Origin: NVTR01 sp036479015
GTDB lineage: Bacteria; Pseudomonadota; Alphaproteobacteria; Rhodobacterales; Rhodobacteraceae
Length of the DNA stretch: 64,000 nt
NCBI GenBank assembly: GCA_036479015.1
Contig: JAZGFB010000037.1
Span: forward strand, 1 to 64,000
Direction: 5' to 3'
The notes below the pieces were generated by a model. That model did no database searches, was not told the origin of the DNA, and worked only from the letters and a program-made list of their open reading frames with translations. Numbering within the stretch: position 1 is the stretch's first letter; each line of letters begins with the position of its first letter. The position numbers were made by a program, and so were the translations under genes. This document shows positions 1 through 9,334 of the stretch, one piece after another.

Positions 1-118
1 GAAATTCACCAAAATACTTGGTGATCGCCGCCGTTAGCGTCGTCTTGCCGTGGTCAACATGGCCAATGGTGCCAACGTTAACATGCGGTTTATTGCGTTC
101 AAACTTTTCCTTAGCCAT
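1..118 (-). CDS. tuf: Elongation factor Tu, N-terminal fragment cut by the window edge
   Basis: Only the first 39 codons are present; the gene runs off the left edge. The translation begins MAKEKFERNKPHVNVGTIGH and continues into DHGKTT, so the G1 P-loop GHVDHGKT of the GTP-binding domain is complete and diagnostic of EF-Tu. EF-Tu delivers aminoacyl-tRNA to the ribosome in the cytoplasm. The ATG at 118 has a GAGG ribosome binding site a few bases upstream. Nothing in the visible part looks abnormal. Whether this is one of two tuf copies cannot be told here. Confidence 0.97.
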   Translation of the reverse strand, partial: MAKEKFERNKPHVNVGTIGHVDHGKTTLTAAITKYFGEF

Positions 119-202
119 GGGGGCCTCATAAATCAAAGGGGCCGGTATGGCCCAGTTCCTGTCCGGGCGCTCGTTACGGACAAATCGAAAGAAAATCAAG
201 CA

Positions 203-823
203 TCAGTTATCTATTGCGTCGTCAATTGTGGTTTCTGAAATCGCTTCGGCGGCGGCCAGATCGGTTGTTTGTGCATCCAACGGCGGCAGTCCGACCCATT
301 CGGGGTTTTCCAATATCCAGTCCTGAATGGCCTTGGCCATGTTGTTGGCCAGCGTCGTCATTTGTTTTTCTTTATTTTGGGTCAGGCCGGAACCAATAAG
401 AGATTCACCGGACAGGCCTTCAAATATTGTCAGTACCTTGGCCTCTTGGTTGACCTTTTCACCCAACGCATCGTCCCACATGTTCAGCGTGACAACCAAC
501 ACAGATTTTGGCTTGAAAACCACCGGAACACCGGGCAGGGCCAAAACATAGGCGTCCATTTTGATGCCTATATGGTAGAATTTATCGCCCTCATAGCTGC
601 CAAATCGGCTGTCCATGGCGCGGGTCAAGGCCGCATGCCAGGCTTCGTCGGTTTGGGGTCGCGACAGGGGGCCCATTTCGGGTTCATTAACCACGATAAT
701 GTTATGGCCAAAGCGAAAATCACCCAAGGCAACCTGTGGCGCGTCAACATCTGCGGGCAACGAACACCCCGCCAGAACGGCCATAACTGTAGCGAAAATT
801 GCGTGGCGAATTTGAAATGTCAT
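203..823 (-). CDS. Predicted lipoprotein of unknown function
   Basis: A 206-residue protein with a short positively charged start, a hydrophobic stretch and a lipobox LAGC with Cys at residue 20, so it is probably a lipoprotein exported by Sec and processed by signal peptidase II. The mature part is mixed alpha/beta in character, with a central segment rich in Val and Leu (about residues 95-115) and an acidic C-terminus. I recognise no named domain. It stands alone, about 50 bases downstream of the M48 peptidase gene on the same strand, and may be the last gene of the parC transcript. Calling it a lipoprotein is firm; the role is unknown. Confidence 0.8.
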   Translation of the reverse strand: MTFQIRHAIFATVMAVLAGCSLPADVDAPQVALGDFRFGHNIIVVNEPEMGPLSRPQTDEAWHAALTRAMDSRFGSYEGDKFYHIGIKMDAYVLALPGVPVVFKPKSVLVVTLNMWDDALGEKVNQEAKVLTIFEGLSGESLIGSGLTQNKEKQMTTLANNMAKAIQDWILENPEWVGLPPLDAQTTDLAAAEAISETTIDDAIDN

Positions 824-875
824 GGCCTGCCCCTATTGTTTTACTACAAATAGACTGGGCGCGCGCGCATGGCAA

Positions 876-2021
876 TCATTCACAGATGTTTTGCAGGGCT
901 GCCCATTCATCTGGTGACAGGGATGGGCGGATCGTTGCCGTGAGTTGGCTGTCCGCATCGCGGGCTGATTTGATCCGGTCGCCCAGCTCCGGGTGGGCCA
1001 TGAAATGTGCCAGGATGCCGCCCTCTTCATCGCCCTCTTCGCGCAGGCGCTCAAACATATCGGCCAGTGCAGAGGGGGCAATGTTGGTTGCGCTTAGGGT
1101 TTTGTGGGCGAAACTATCTGCCAATGCCTCGGCTTCCTGGGAATAGGTGGCGTCGATCAGCCGGTTCAACATAAACAACACCACCGTGCCACCAGCAAAA
1201 TCACCGAACAACAGGCCCAGCACCCCGACCGAGCCCGCCGAACGCAGGGCACCCCGCGCCGGATCTCGGTTGACCACATGGCCAATTTCATGGGCGAAAA
1301 CGCCGGCAACTTCGTCGGGGCTGTCAGCGGCATCAATCAAGCCACGAAACAGAACGACACGTCCGCCGGGCAGGGCAAAGGCATTGACCAGGTCGTGGTC
1401 CAGCACATGCACAGTAAGGGGATAGGGCAGATCAACCTGATCAGACAGGCGCGCCTGCATCTTATCCAGGGCCGCCACGCCATCTGGGTTTTCGCATATC
1501 GTCACTGGAAACAGGTCAGTCTCGCTTAGGGCGGCGCGGATTTGCTCAAACGTGGCGTCACCCAGCGCCTGCTCGCCTTTGGGCGGTAAATATTCCGCCA
1601 ACTGATCCGCCAACAGCGGTACCAGTCCGAATATGATCAAGGCAACAGAGGCGACCGCCCCAAAAGACCACACAGCCAGACGGCCGCGGTTTTCGACGGT
1701 GGGGCGTTTGTGCAGGTTTGGGCAGCGGGCGGTGATGATGCGACGGGTTTCTTCGTCGCTGATGGACAGGCGCGATACCCGATCGCCCTTATAGGCCAGA
1801 ATGATCGTATCATTCGCCGCCTGATCGGGCACCACGCGGATATCATCCAAGCGCCAATACAGTGCTTCAACCTCGGGTGGGGACACCACCAGAAACGCAC
1901 CATCGCTGGTGTCATCAATGGCAATTTCAACCCGGCGCACCACGGCGCTGTAACCATCAAAATAGTTGGCAAAAGACTGCATTTTCGGGCTTTCACCGCC
2001 CACGTGGATGGTTGTGGTCAT
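876..2021 (-). CDS. M48 family metallopeptidase, membrane-anchored
   Basis: 381 residues. The zinc motif HEIGH is at residues 244-248, followed by a downstream Glu in QEAEALAD (about 295-302) as the likely third ligand, the M48 (HtpX/Ste24/BepA-like) arrangement. One membrane segment lies at about 115-137, and the N-terminal 110 residues form a separate soluble domain with a CPNL segment near 100. A second hydrophobic stretch at about 262-285 follows the active site. It probably handles quality control of membrane or envelope proteins. Its ATG overlaps the stop of the DUF898 gene by four bases (ATGA), so the two are translationally coupled and the products may work together at the inner membrane. 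The substrate is unknown. Confidence 0.88.
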   Translation of the reverse strand: MTTTIHVGGESPKMQSFANYFDGYSAVVRRVEIAIDDTSDGAFLVVSPPEVEALYWRLDDIRVVPDQAANDTIILAYKGDRVSRLSISDEETRRIITARCPNLHKRPTVENRGRLAVWSFGAVASVALIIFGLVPLLADQLAEYLPPKGEQALGDATFEQIRAALSETDLFPVTICENPDGVAALDKMQARLSDQVDLPYPLTVHVLDHDLVNAFALPGGRVVLFRGLIDAADSPDEVAGVFAHEIGHVVNRDPARGALRSAGSVGVLGLLFGDFAGGTVVLFMLNRLIDATYSQEAEALADSFAHKTLSATNIAPSALADMFERLREEGDEEGGILAHFMAHPELGDRIKSARDADSQLTATIRPSLSPDEWAALQNICE

Positions 2022-3244
2022 AGGGCCGCCCCCACGTCCAGCGCTTCGGCGAAACCTTCTGCCTGATCCAGTTCATCGCGGTCGCGTTGGGCGATATCGC
2101 TTAGGCTTTCCGAACCGGTTATCTGCAATGTTTCCGCAAAATGGCGCGCCAGTGGCAGGGTGACCAGCACGTGTTTTAGGGCGCCCCAAAGGATGAATAT
2201 GGCGAAATAGCTGAGCATCGATACGGCGGTAAGCATCCAAAGCGGTGGCGTTGCCAGAGCAAGGTTTTCATCAAACACATCCGGCCCATAATCCCCTATC
2301 AATGCAAAAAATACTATGCCAACCGCGCCTATCAAGAGCGTGAGCGCGATGCTGATCAGGCCATAACCGAATGCGTAAATCCAAAATACCCGCCATGGGC
2401 GAGGTTTGGATATGAAACCGATTGGCCCGACGGTTTTGGCGTTTGTCAGGCGCTCAAACGACTTGGCGCTAAAATAGGCCAGCCCAAAGACAAACCATGG
2501 GAAAAGCAACAGGCTGAAGGCCAGGTTTTCATAACCCTCCAGAGCCAGCAGCGTATCATCTATCGAGTCCGAGGCTGCGCTTGCCGAAAAGTACACCCAG
2601 AGTGCAATCGCCGCCATTGCCAGCGCGGGCACGTAAATATGCAACATTGGTCGATACAGCATCGTCCATTTGCCGCCCTGATTAAAGCGTTCTGAACCGA
2701 AATATGTGCGGTCAGTGCGGTACTTTTCCAGCCAGAAAGTCATGCGCGGCCACAGCAAACCGAGGCTTAGGATGGTTACCCCCCAATGCAGCAAGGCGCG
2801 CCAAGTATAGCCCCAGGCGCCCTGCTCCATGCCCAAACGCACACCACGCCAGCGGGTGCGGGCCAGAATATAGCGCCGGGCCCGGTAGCGGGCGAAAAAC
2901 AGGATCGGCAGGATGCCGACAAAGGAAAACCCGTAAGCCCACAGGTTATTGTTCATGATCGAGAACGACAGGAACATCAGCAGCAGGTTCACGATGCCGA
3001 TATAGAACGCCAGAAACGTCACCGCGATCAGGAACCCCAGTAATTTTTCCAGCGGCTCACCGACATATTCAAGCGGTTGTCCACCGGGGCGAATAGCCGA
3101 CCAGTAATAGCGGCGCAGCCGGGTTTTCATCCAAAAGCGATAGAAACCGGCGGTCAAAACCGTCAGGACCGAGGACCAAAGTGCCAGCTTAAACAGCGCC
3201 CCGCGTTTGCCGGCATAGTCGGTTTGCAGGGTGCTGCTGGTCAT
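2018..3244 (-). CDS. DUF898 (YjgN-like) multi-pass membrane protein
   Basis: 408 residues with many hydrophobic segments and the aromatic, Arg-rich motifs of the DUF898/YjgN family, such as GFYRFWMKTRLRRYYWSAI near the N-terminus and a second related block RMTFWLEKYR in the middle, which suggests an internal duplication. The family has no established biochemical function. The gene sits exactly between parC (overlap of one base, TAATG) and the M48 peptidase (ATGA overlap), so all three are very probably one transcript. The coupling to a membrane metallopeptidase suggests a joint envelope function; the link to parC is probably only transcriptional. Confidence 0.85.
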   Translation of the reverse strand: MTSSTLQTDYAGKRGALFKLALWSSVLTVLTAGFYRFWMKTRLRRYYWSAIRPGGQPLEYVGEPLEKLLGFLIAVTFLAFYIGIVNLLLMFLSFSIMNNNLWAYGFSFVGILPILFFARYRARRYILARTRWRGVRLGMEQGAWGYTWRALLHWGVTILSLGLLWPRMTFWLEKYRTDRTYFGSERFNQGGKWTMLYRPMLHIYVPALAMAAIALWVYFSASAASDSIDDTLLALEGYENLAFSLLLFPWFVFGLAYFSAKSFERLTNAKTVGPIGFISKPRPWRVFWIYAFGYGLISIALTLLIGAVGIVFFALIGDYGPDVFDENLALATPPLWMLTAVSMLSYFAIFILWGALKHVLVTLPLARHFAETLQITGSESLSDIAQRDRDELDQAEGFAEALDVGAAL

Positions 3245-5607
3245 TATGAAAACCTGTTGTTGCGCGGAAATCCGTAAGGTGGGCGCTTACCGGCCCCGGC
3301 CCGTTTGCCCAACCAGTCGGACAAGTCCGGCTCATGTCGGGTTTTGTCGCCCCCCATGGGCCAGCTTAGGCCCGCATCCCAGTTGAAAGTGGTGATATCA
3401 GACAGCCCGCCATCCAGATCAAGCGTGCCCTGTGCAGAACGGGCCGATTTGTATTTCTGAATGCGCACGCCTTTGCCCCGGCCCATTTCCGGCAGTTCAG
3501 CCAATGGGAACACCAGGAACTTGCCGTTTTCGCTGACCACCGCCACATGGTCGCCCATGGCAGGCACACAAATCTTGGCGTGGGTGTCGCCCTTGACGTT
3601 CAGCACTTGGCGTCCGGTTTTGGTCTGGGCAATGGCATCATCTTCGGCCACCACAAAACCGTCACCGGCATTTGATGCCACCAATAGTTTGCGCCCGGGC
3701 AGGTGCAAGAACAAGTCGACAATATCCACTTCATTGGGCAGGTCCACCATCAGGCGCACCGGTTCACCCATACCGCGCCCACCGGGTAGGTTATGCCCTG
3801 CCAGCGTGTAAAACCGCCCGTTACTGCCAAACAGCAGCACCTTGTCAGTGGTTTCCGCGTGAAAGGCAAATTGCGCGCCGTCGCCGTCTTTGAATTTGAA
3901 TTCCTGGGCCAGATCCACATGGCCCTTCATCGCCCGTATCCAGCCCATTTGCGAACACACCACGGTGATCGGTTCGCGCTCTATCATGGCCTCCATCGGG
4001 ACGTCTTCAATTTGGGTGGCCTGGGAAAATTGCGTGCGCCGCGCCCCGCCTTCGTAGTCTTTGCCAAACTTTTTCCGGGTTTCGCGCAGCTGTTCGCTGA
4101 TTGCGCCCCATTGCAGGGTTTCACTATCCAGCAAATCTTCCAGTCCGGCGCGCTCCAGCATCAGCGCGTCACGTTCGCGCTGCAGTTCAATTTCTTCTAA
4201 ACGGCGCAGTGAACGCAGGCGCATGTTCAGGATGGCTTCGGCCTGAACCTCGGTCAGGGATGGGTCTTCATCTGCCCCGATATCACCTGCTAGCAGCAGT
4301 GCCGGACGGATATAATCACGCTCTGAACTGGCGCGTGCGTGGGCAGTGGACCAGTCTTCATACATTAAGGCGGCTTTGGGCGTGTCATCATAACGGATGA
4401 TGTCGATCACCCGGTCCAGATTGAGAAAGGCGATGATAAAGCCTTCTAACACCTCAAGCCGGTGGTCGATCTTTTCCAACCGGTATTGCGAGCGTCGTTG
4501 CAACACTTCACGGCGGTGATCCAAAAAGGCGCGCAGCACTTCTTTTAGCGAACACACCTTGGGCACCAGACCGTCAATCAGCACGTTCATGTTCATGCTA
4601 AAGCGCTGTTCCAGATCGCAGTTGCGAAACAGCATGCCCATCAGAACCTCTGGGTCGACATTCTTGGAGCGGGGCTCAATGACCAGGCGGATGTCATCGG
4701 CGCTTTCATCGCGCACATCGCCAAGGATCGGGATCTTCTTTTGGTTGATCAGGTCGGCGATACGTTCGATCAGCTTGGATTTCTGCACCTGATACGGGAT
4801 TTCAGTGACGATGATCTGCCATTGGCCACGGCCCAGATCTTCCAGTTCCCATTTTGCCCGTAAGCGAAAACCGCCGCGCCCGGTGCGATAGGCGGCGGCA
4901 ATGTTTTCAGGTGATTCAACGATGGTACCACCAGTGGGGAAATCGGGGCCTGGTATATAGTTTAGCAGGGTATCGTCGCGCGCATCAGGGGTTTTGATCA
5001 GGTGCAGGCAGGCGTCGATCAATTCAGATATATTATGGGGCGGGATGTTGGTGGCCATGCCCACCGCAATGCCGGTGGACCCATTGGCCAACAAGTGCGG
5101 GAAACTGGCCGGTAGCACCACCGGTTCGGTCAGGCGACCATCGTAATTGTCCCGAAAATCAACCGCGTTTTCGTTCAGACCCTCTAGCAGTGCCTCGGCG
5201 ACACTGGTCATGCGCGCTTCGGTATAGCGGCTGGCGGCCGGGTTATCACCGTCAATATTGCCGAAATTTCCTTGCCCATCCACCAGCGGGTAGCGCACAT
5301 TGAAATCTTGGGCCAGGCGGGCCATGGCGTCATAGATCGCCATATCACCATGGGGGTGAAAGTCGCCCATAGTGTCGCCACTGATCTTTGCCGATTTCAG
5401 AAACCCGCCATCCGATGTCAGGCGCAACCTGCTCATGGCATAAAGAATGCGCCGGTGCACCGGCTTTAGCCCGTCGCGCGCATCGGGCAGGGCACGGTGC
5501 ATGATCGTGGACAGGGCATAGGTCAGATAGCGATCGCCAAGCGCACGGCGCAGGGGCTCAGATATCTCAGCTGGTTTGAAACCCGGGGTATCGGTGACGT
5601 CATTCAT
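3244..5607 (-). CDS. parC: DNA topoisomerase IV subunit A
   Basis: 787 residues, the length expected for ParC. It forms the cleavage and religation subunit with ParE and decatenates daughter chromosomes. The catalytic Tyr is at about residue 128 in AASRYTEAR, preceded by the HPHGD block (84-88). The C-terminal part from about 520 has the degenerate GyrA-like beta-propeller blades and lacks an obvious GyrA box, which supports ParC over GyrA. The residue matching Ser80 of the E. coli enzyme is Met (HPHGDM). The ATG at 5607 is the first good start before the divergent SDR gene. Confidence 0.95.
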   Translation of the reverse strand: MNDVTDTPGFKPAEISEPLRRALGDRYLTYALSTIMHRALPDARDGLKPVHRRILYAMSRLRLTSDGGFLKSAKISGDTMGDFHPHGDMAIYDAMARLAQDFNVRYPLVDGQGNFGNIDGDNPAASRYTEARMTSVAEALLEGLNENAVDFRDNYDGRLTEPVVLPASFPHLLANGSTGIAVGMATNIPPHNISELIDACLHLIKTPDARDDTLLNYIPGPDFPTGGTIVESPENIAAAYRTGRGGFRLRAKWELEDLGRGQWQIIVTEIPYQVQKSKLIERIADLINQKKIPILGDVRDESADDIRLVIEPRSKNVDPEVLMGMLFRNCDLEQRFSMNMNVLIDGLVPKVCSLKEVLRAFLDHRREVLQRRSQYRLEKIDHRLEVLEGFIIAFLNLDRVIDIIRYDDTPKAALMYEDWSTAHARASSERDYIRPALLLAGDIGADEDPSLTEVQAEAILNMRLRSLRRLEEIELQRERDALMLERAGLEDLLDSETLQWGAISEQLRETRKKFGKDYEGGARRTQFSQATQIEDVPMEAMIEREPITVVCSQMGWIRAMKGHVDLAQEFKFKDGDGAQFAFHAETTDKVLLFGSNGRFYTLAGHNLPGGRGMGEPVRLMVDLPNEVDIVDLFLHLPGRKLLVASNAGDGFVVAEDDAIAQTKTGRQVLNVKGDTHAKICVPAMGDHVAVVSENGKFLVFPLAELPEMGRGKGVRIQKYKSARSAQGTLDLDGGLSDITTFNWDAGLSWPMGGDKTRHEPDLSDWLGKRAGAGKRPPYGFPRNNRFS

Positions 5608-5699
5608 ATGGGTTGTGATAGCCGGGGTGGTTGGCGGCGTAAAGCCAACTTGGGGGTGCAGCCATTGAGATTTTGATCCTTAGGCCGTATCAGCCGGAC

Positions 5700-6542
5700 A
5701 TGACTGTAAAAATCCCACAAAAATCGATCCTGATCACCGGCTGTTCGTCGGGCATCGGCTATGACGCGGCCCATGGCTTGTCCGCGCGGGGCTGGCGGGT
5801 ATTTGCCAGCTGTCGGGCCGAGGCTGATTGCGAACGCCTGCGTGCCGAAGGGCTGGAAAGTTTTCGGCTAGATTATACCGATGCGGCATCGATCACGGCG
5901 GCTTTGGCGGAATGTTTGAAACGCACCGGCGGCACGCTGGATGCACTGTATAATAACGGTGCCTACGCCCTGCCCGGCGCGTTGGAAGACCTGCCCGTTG
6001 ACGGTTTGCGGGCGATATTTGAGACCAACGTTTTTGGCTACCATGACCTGACCCGCCAGGTGATCCCGGTGATGCGTGCCCAGGGCCATGGCCGGATCGT
6101 GAATTGTTCAAGCGTTTTGGGTCTGGTGACCATGCGCTGGCGCGGCGCCTATGTGGCCAGCAAGTTCGCGCTTGAGGGGCTGACAGACACCCTGCGGCTG
6201 GAATTGCGCGGCAGCGGCATCCATGTGGCTGTGATAGAACCGGGGCCGATCACCGCGAAAATCCGGGCCAATGCCATTCCGCATTTTGAAAAGTGGATCG
6301 ATTGGAAAAATTCGCCCCATGCTGATCTGTACCGCGAAACCCTGATTAAGCGGCTGTATACCGCCAGCGGGCCCGATACGTTTGAATTGCCGCCCTCTGC
6401 TGTCACCCGAAAACTGATCCACGCGCTAGAGGCCCGTCGCCCGCGCCCGCGCTATTATGTGACCACGCCAACCTATCTGATGGGGGCGCTGCGCCGTGTG
6501 CTGCCAACCCGGGCGTTAGACTGGGTGCTGTCACGCGGCTAA
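5700..6542 (+). CDS. Short-chain dehydrogenase/reductase
   Basis: A classical SDR of about 280 residues. The NAD(P)-binding motif TGCSSGIG is at about residues 13-20, the NNGA-type structural motif appears as NNGAYALPG, and the catalytic pair is YVASK with the Ser in NCSSVLG upstream. The C-terminus carries hydrophobic residues that could sit on a membrane. It reduces or oxidises an unknown hydroxy or keto substrate, perhaps a lipid by similarity to the SDR subfamily that keeps an ALEARRPRPRYYV tail. An in-frame TTG at 5673 would add nine residues; I prefer the ATG. It is divergent from parC with about 90 bases between them. Confidence 0.85.
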   Translation: MTVKIPQKSILITGCSSGIGYDAAHGLSARGWRVFASCRAEADCERLRAEGLESFRLDYTDAASITAALAECLKRTGGTLDALYNNGAYALPGALEDLPVDGLRAIFETNVFGYHDLTRQVIPVMRAQGHGRIVNCSSVLGLVTMRWRGAYVASKFALEGLTDTLRLELRGSGIHVAVIEPGPITAKIRANAIPHFEKWIDWKNSPHADLYRETLIKRLYTASGPDTFELPPSAVTRKLIHALEARRPRPRYYVTTPTYLMGALRRVLPTRALDWVLSRG

Positions 6543-6620
6543 CGCTGCGACATGATTGGCATTCGCATTCCTGCGGAAATCCGTTAAATGTCTGGTGAAA
6601 CTAAATTTGGGATGGCCGCC

Positions 6621-6824
6621 ATGGCAAATGATCCACTTTTTATCCTTGTTGCCATATCGGTGTTAGCCGTGCTGGTGGTTCTGGCCATCGGCATTGGCGG
6701 TTTTGCCAAAGGTGGGGATTTTAACCGCAAACATGCCAACCGGATCATGCGCTATCGGATCATCGCCCAGGCCATCGCCATTGCTGCCATCCTGCTGTTC
6801 ATATTCTTTCGCGGGGGCCGCTAA
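6621..6824 (+). CDS. Twin transmembrane helix small protein
   Basis: 67 residues from the ATG at 6621: two hydrophobic helices (about 6-24 and 47-62) joined by a short basic loop containing GGDFNRKHANRIMRYRI. This is the layout of the alphaproteobacterial family called twin transmembrane helix small protein. Longer starts at 6588 and 6612 exist, but the first helix normally begins a few residues after the start. The stop is one base before the adenosyltransferase start, so the two are co-translated. The function is unknown; its steady pairing with the ATR gene in relatives is from memory. Confidence 0.75.
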   Translation: MANDPLFILVAISVLAVLVVLAIGIGGFAKGGDFNRKHANRIMRYRIIAQAIAIAAILLFIFFRGGR

Positions 6825-6825
6825 G

Positions 6826-7398
6826 GTGGTGGTGTTGAACAAAATATACACCCGCACCGGGGACGGCGGCGAAACAGCGCTGGGCAATGGCGACCGGGTT
6901 GCCAAGCATTCGCTGCGGGTAAGCGCCTATGGCACGGTTGACGAAACCAACGCCTGCGTTGGGCTGGCGCGGTTGCATGCTGACGGTGAAATGGACGCCG
7001 CACTGGCGCGCATTCAAAACGATCTGTTCGATGTGGGGGCTGATCTGTGCCGCCCAGATATGGCGCGCGATGCCGGTGCCGAATTTCCGCCCCTGCGGGT
7101 GACACCGGCCCAGGTTGACCGGCTGGAAAGCGAAATCGACGCGATGAATAAAGACATTGCTCCGTTGCGCTCATTCATCCTGCCCGGCGGCACGGCGCAA
7201 GCGGCACATCTGCATCTTTGCCGCACGGTTTCGCGCCGCTCTGAAAGGCTGGCGGTGGAACTGGCTGGGGTTGAGGATGTGAACGACGCGGTAGTGAAAT
7301 ACTTGAACCGGCTGTCGGATTGGTTTTTTGTGGCGTCGCGGGTGGCCAATAATGGCGGCGTGGATGACGTGCTGTGGGTGCCGGGGGCGAATAGGTAA
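6826..7398 (+). CDS. pduO: PduO-type ATP:cob(I)alamin adenosyltransferase
   Basis: 190 residues beginning with a GTG at 6826 (MVVLNKIYTRTGDGG). The N-terminal TRTGDGG and the later SAYGTVDETNA block are the ATP-binding signature of the PduO/MMAB family, and the C-terminal SRRSERL ... NRLSDWFFVASR block completes it. It transfers the adenosyl group of ATP to cob(I)alamin to make adenosylcobalamin, the coenzyme of the mutases in the ethylmalonyl-CoA pathway. It sits far from the cob operon of this window (38-48 kb) but serves the same cofactor. Three consecutive GTG codons (6826, 6829, 6832) could start it; the first gives the usual N-terminus. Confidence 0.92.
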   Translation: MVVLNKIYTRTGDGGETALGNGDRVAKHSLRVSAYGTVDETNACVGLARLHADGEMDAALARIQNDLFDVGADLCRPDMARDAGAEFPPLRVTPAQVDRLESEIDAMNKDIAPLRSFILPGGTAQAAHLHLCRTVSRRSERLAVELAGVEDVNDAVVKYLNRLSDWFFVASRVANNGGVDDVLWVPGANR

Positions 7399-7640
7399 CC
7401 CTTCCACCGCTCTTACCCCGGATGGAAGACACTATCCGCCACTCAGGATAGCTGCTGAAAGCTTTAAAAATGGCCCGCGATGCACCGGTTGTCACAAACT
7501 CGACCCCAACCAAAAGCGGAAACGCGACGTAACCGTTAATGTCTGTGTCGATTTTAGGCTGTTTTCCGGCGACGTGGTTGGATATTACACCTGCAAGTAT
7601 ACGGCGCGCGCCCGCGCCCATGTTTCAAGGAGACCGCCCA

Positions 7641-8399
7641 ATGAAGGTGCTCGTGCCAGTCAAACGCGTGATCGACTATAACGTGAAAGTTCGCGTCAAA
7701 GCGGATGGCAGCGGTGTTGATCTTGCCAATGTCAAAATGTCGATGAACCCGTTTGATGAGATTGCGGTTGAACAGGCGATCCGGCTGAAAGAGGCCGGTA
7801 AAGTTGACGAAATCATCGCCGTATCCATTGGCACCCAGAAATCCCAGGAAACCTTGCGCACGGCCTTGGCCATGGGCGCAGACCGGGCGATTTTGGTGGT
7901 GGCGACAGATGACGTGCATAACGACATTGAGCCACTGGCGGTTGCCAAAATTCTGAAGGCCATCGTTGACGAAGAAGCGCCGGGGCTGGTTCTGGCCGGA
8001 AAACAGGCGATTGATAATGACATGAACGCCACCGGGCAGATGCTGGCGGCATTGCTGGGCTGGTCCCAAGGTACGTTCGCATCTGAACTGGATATTGATG
8101 GCGACAGCGCCGTTGTTACCCGCGAAGTTGACGGTGGGTTACAGACGCTCAAGGTTAAGATGCCAGCGGTTATTACCGTCGATCTGCGCCTGAATGAGCC
8201 GCGTTATGCCAGCCTGCCAAACATCATGAAAGCCAAGCGAAAGCCGATGGATGAAAAGACGCCTGCTGATTACGGGGTTGATGTGACGCCGCGGCTGGAA
8301 ATTATTTCGACCATTGAACCACAGGGGCGCAAAGCCGGTGAGATCGTCGGTTCAGTGGATGAACTGGTGGCGAAACTTAAAGAAGCGGGGGCGATATAA
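7641..8399 (+). CDS. etfB: Electron transfer flavoprotein beta subunit
   Basis: 252 residues, starting MKVLVPVKRVIDYNVKVRVK after a strong AAGGAG ribosome binding site at 7627-7632. It contains the AMP/FAD-side ETF-beta features, including LAGKQAIDNDMNATGQM and the recognition-loop region near 190 (LRLNEPRYASLPNIMKAKRK). With EtfA it carries electrons from acyl-CoA dehydrogenases, such as the methylsuccinyl-CoA dehydrogenase at 19.6 kb, to ETF-ubiquinone oxidoreductase. The stop overlaps the etfA start by one base (TAATG), the common etfBA arrangement. The 240 bases upstream must hold the promoter, but I could not define it. Confidence 0.97.
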   Translation: MKVLVPVKRVIDYNVKVRVKADGSGVDLANVKMSMNPFDEIAVEQAIRLKEAGKVDEIIAVSIGTQKSQETLRTALAMGADRAILVVATDDVHNDIEPLAVAKILKAIVDEEAPGLVLAGKQAIDNDMNATGQMLAALLGWSQGTFASELDIDGDSAVVTREVDGGLQTLKVKMPAVITVDLRLNEPRYASLPNIMKAKRKPMDEKTPADYGVDVTPRLEIISTIEPQGRKAGEIVGSVDELVAKLKEAGAI

Positions 8400-9325
8400 T
8401 GGCTGTTTTACTGCTTGCAGAGGTCAATGACGGCGAACTGTTCGTTGATGCGACGGCCAAGGCCGTTGCCGCGTCGCAAAAGCTGGGTGATGTGACCGTG
8501 CTGTGTTGCGGGGCAACCTGTAGTGCTGCCGCCGCTGATGCCGCCAAAATTGCCGGTGTGGCCAAGGTGCTATGTGCCGAAGATGCGCTGTATGGCCACC
8601 GTCTGGCAGAACCTGCAGCGGCATTGATCGTGTCATTGGCAGGCGATTATGAACATATCGTTGCCCCGGCGACAACAGATGCAAAGAACATCCTGCCCCG
8701 GGTCGCCGCCCTACTGGATGTGATGGTGATTTCAGATGTGTCCGGTGTTGTTGATGGGTCAACCTTTGAGCGGCCGATTTATGCTGGAAATGCGGTTCAG
8801 ACGGTAAAATCAACCGACGCCAAAAAGGTGATTTCGTTTCGCACATCCACCTTTGATGCCGCCGGTGACGGTGGTTCAGCCGGTGTTGATACTATTGGCG
8901 CGGCTGATAATCCGGGCCTGTCACAATGGGTTGAAGATAAGGTCGCCGCCAGCGACCGACCCGAGCTGACATCAGCCGGGGTTGTGGTGTCGGGCGGTCG
9001 CGGTGTGGGGTCACAGGACGACTTTGCCCTGATCGAAAAGCTGGCCGACAAACTGGGTGCAGCGGTTGGCGCATCGCGCGCCGCGGTGGATTCAGGCTAT
9101 GCACCTAACGATTGGCAAGTGGGCCAGACCGGCAAAGTTGTGGCGCCTGATCTATATATTGCGGTCGGAATTTCCGGCGCCATCCAGCACCTTGCGGGCA
9201 TGAAAGACAGCAAGATCATCGTCGCGATCAATAAAGACGAAGAAGCGCCTATATTTCAGGTGGCCGATTACGGGCTGGTTGCCGATCTGTTTGATGCGGT
9301 GCCAGAGCTGATCGAAAAACTGTAA
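8399..9325 (+). CDS. etfA: Electron transfer flavoprotein alpha subunit
   Basis: 308 residues. The C-terminal FAD-binding domain is clear: SGGRGVGSQDDF, then DSGYAPNDWQVGQTGKVV and AVGISGAIQHLAGM, which contact FAD in ETF-alpha. The N-terminal third is the Ala-rich domain I. It pairs with EtfB, with which it is translationally coupled, and passes electrons from flavin dehydrogenases to the quinone pool. A strong hairpin at 9335-9361 lies directly after the stop and probably ends the etfBA transcript. No anomaly seen. Confidence 0.97.
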   Translation: MAVLLLAEVNDGELFVDATAKAVAASQKLGDVTVLCCGATCSAAAADAAKIAGVAKVLCAEDALYGHRLAEPAAALIVSLAGDYEHIVAPATTDAKNILPRVAALLDVMVISDVSGVVDGSTFERPIYAGNAVQTVKSTDAKKVISFRTSTFDAAGDGGSAGVDTIGAADNPGLSQWVEDKVAASDRPELTSAGVVVSGGRGVGSQDDFALIEKLADKLGAAVGASRAAVDSGYAPNDWQVGQTGKVVAPDLYIAVGISGAIQHLAGMKDSKIIVAINKDEEAPIFQVADYGLVADLFDAVPELIEKL

Positions 9326-9334
9326 GATACATAT

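Noticed and set aside
269..853. 194-residue open frame on the plus strand opposite the lipoprotein
   Set aside because: No family features; the minus-strand frame has a lipobox and ribosome binding region, so this is an antisense shadow.
7399..7640. Possible small gene before etfB
   Set aside because: No start with a ribosome binding site except that of etfB; the upstream frame from 7539 only extends etfB without homology. Probably the etfBA promoter region.
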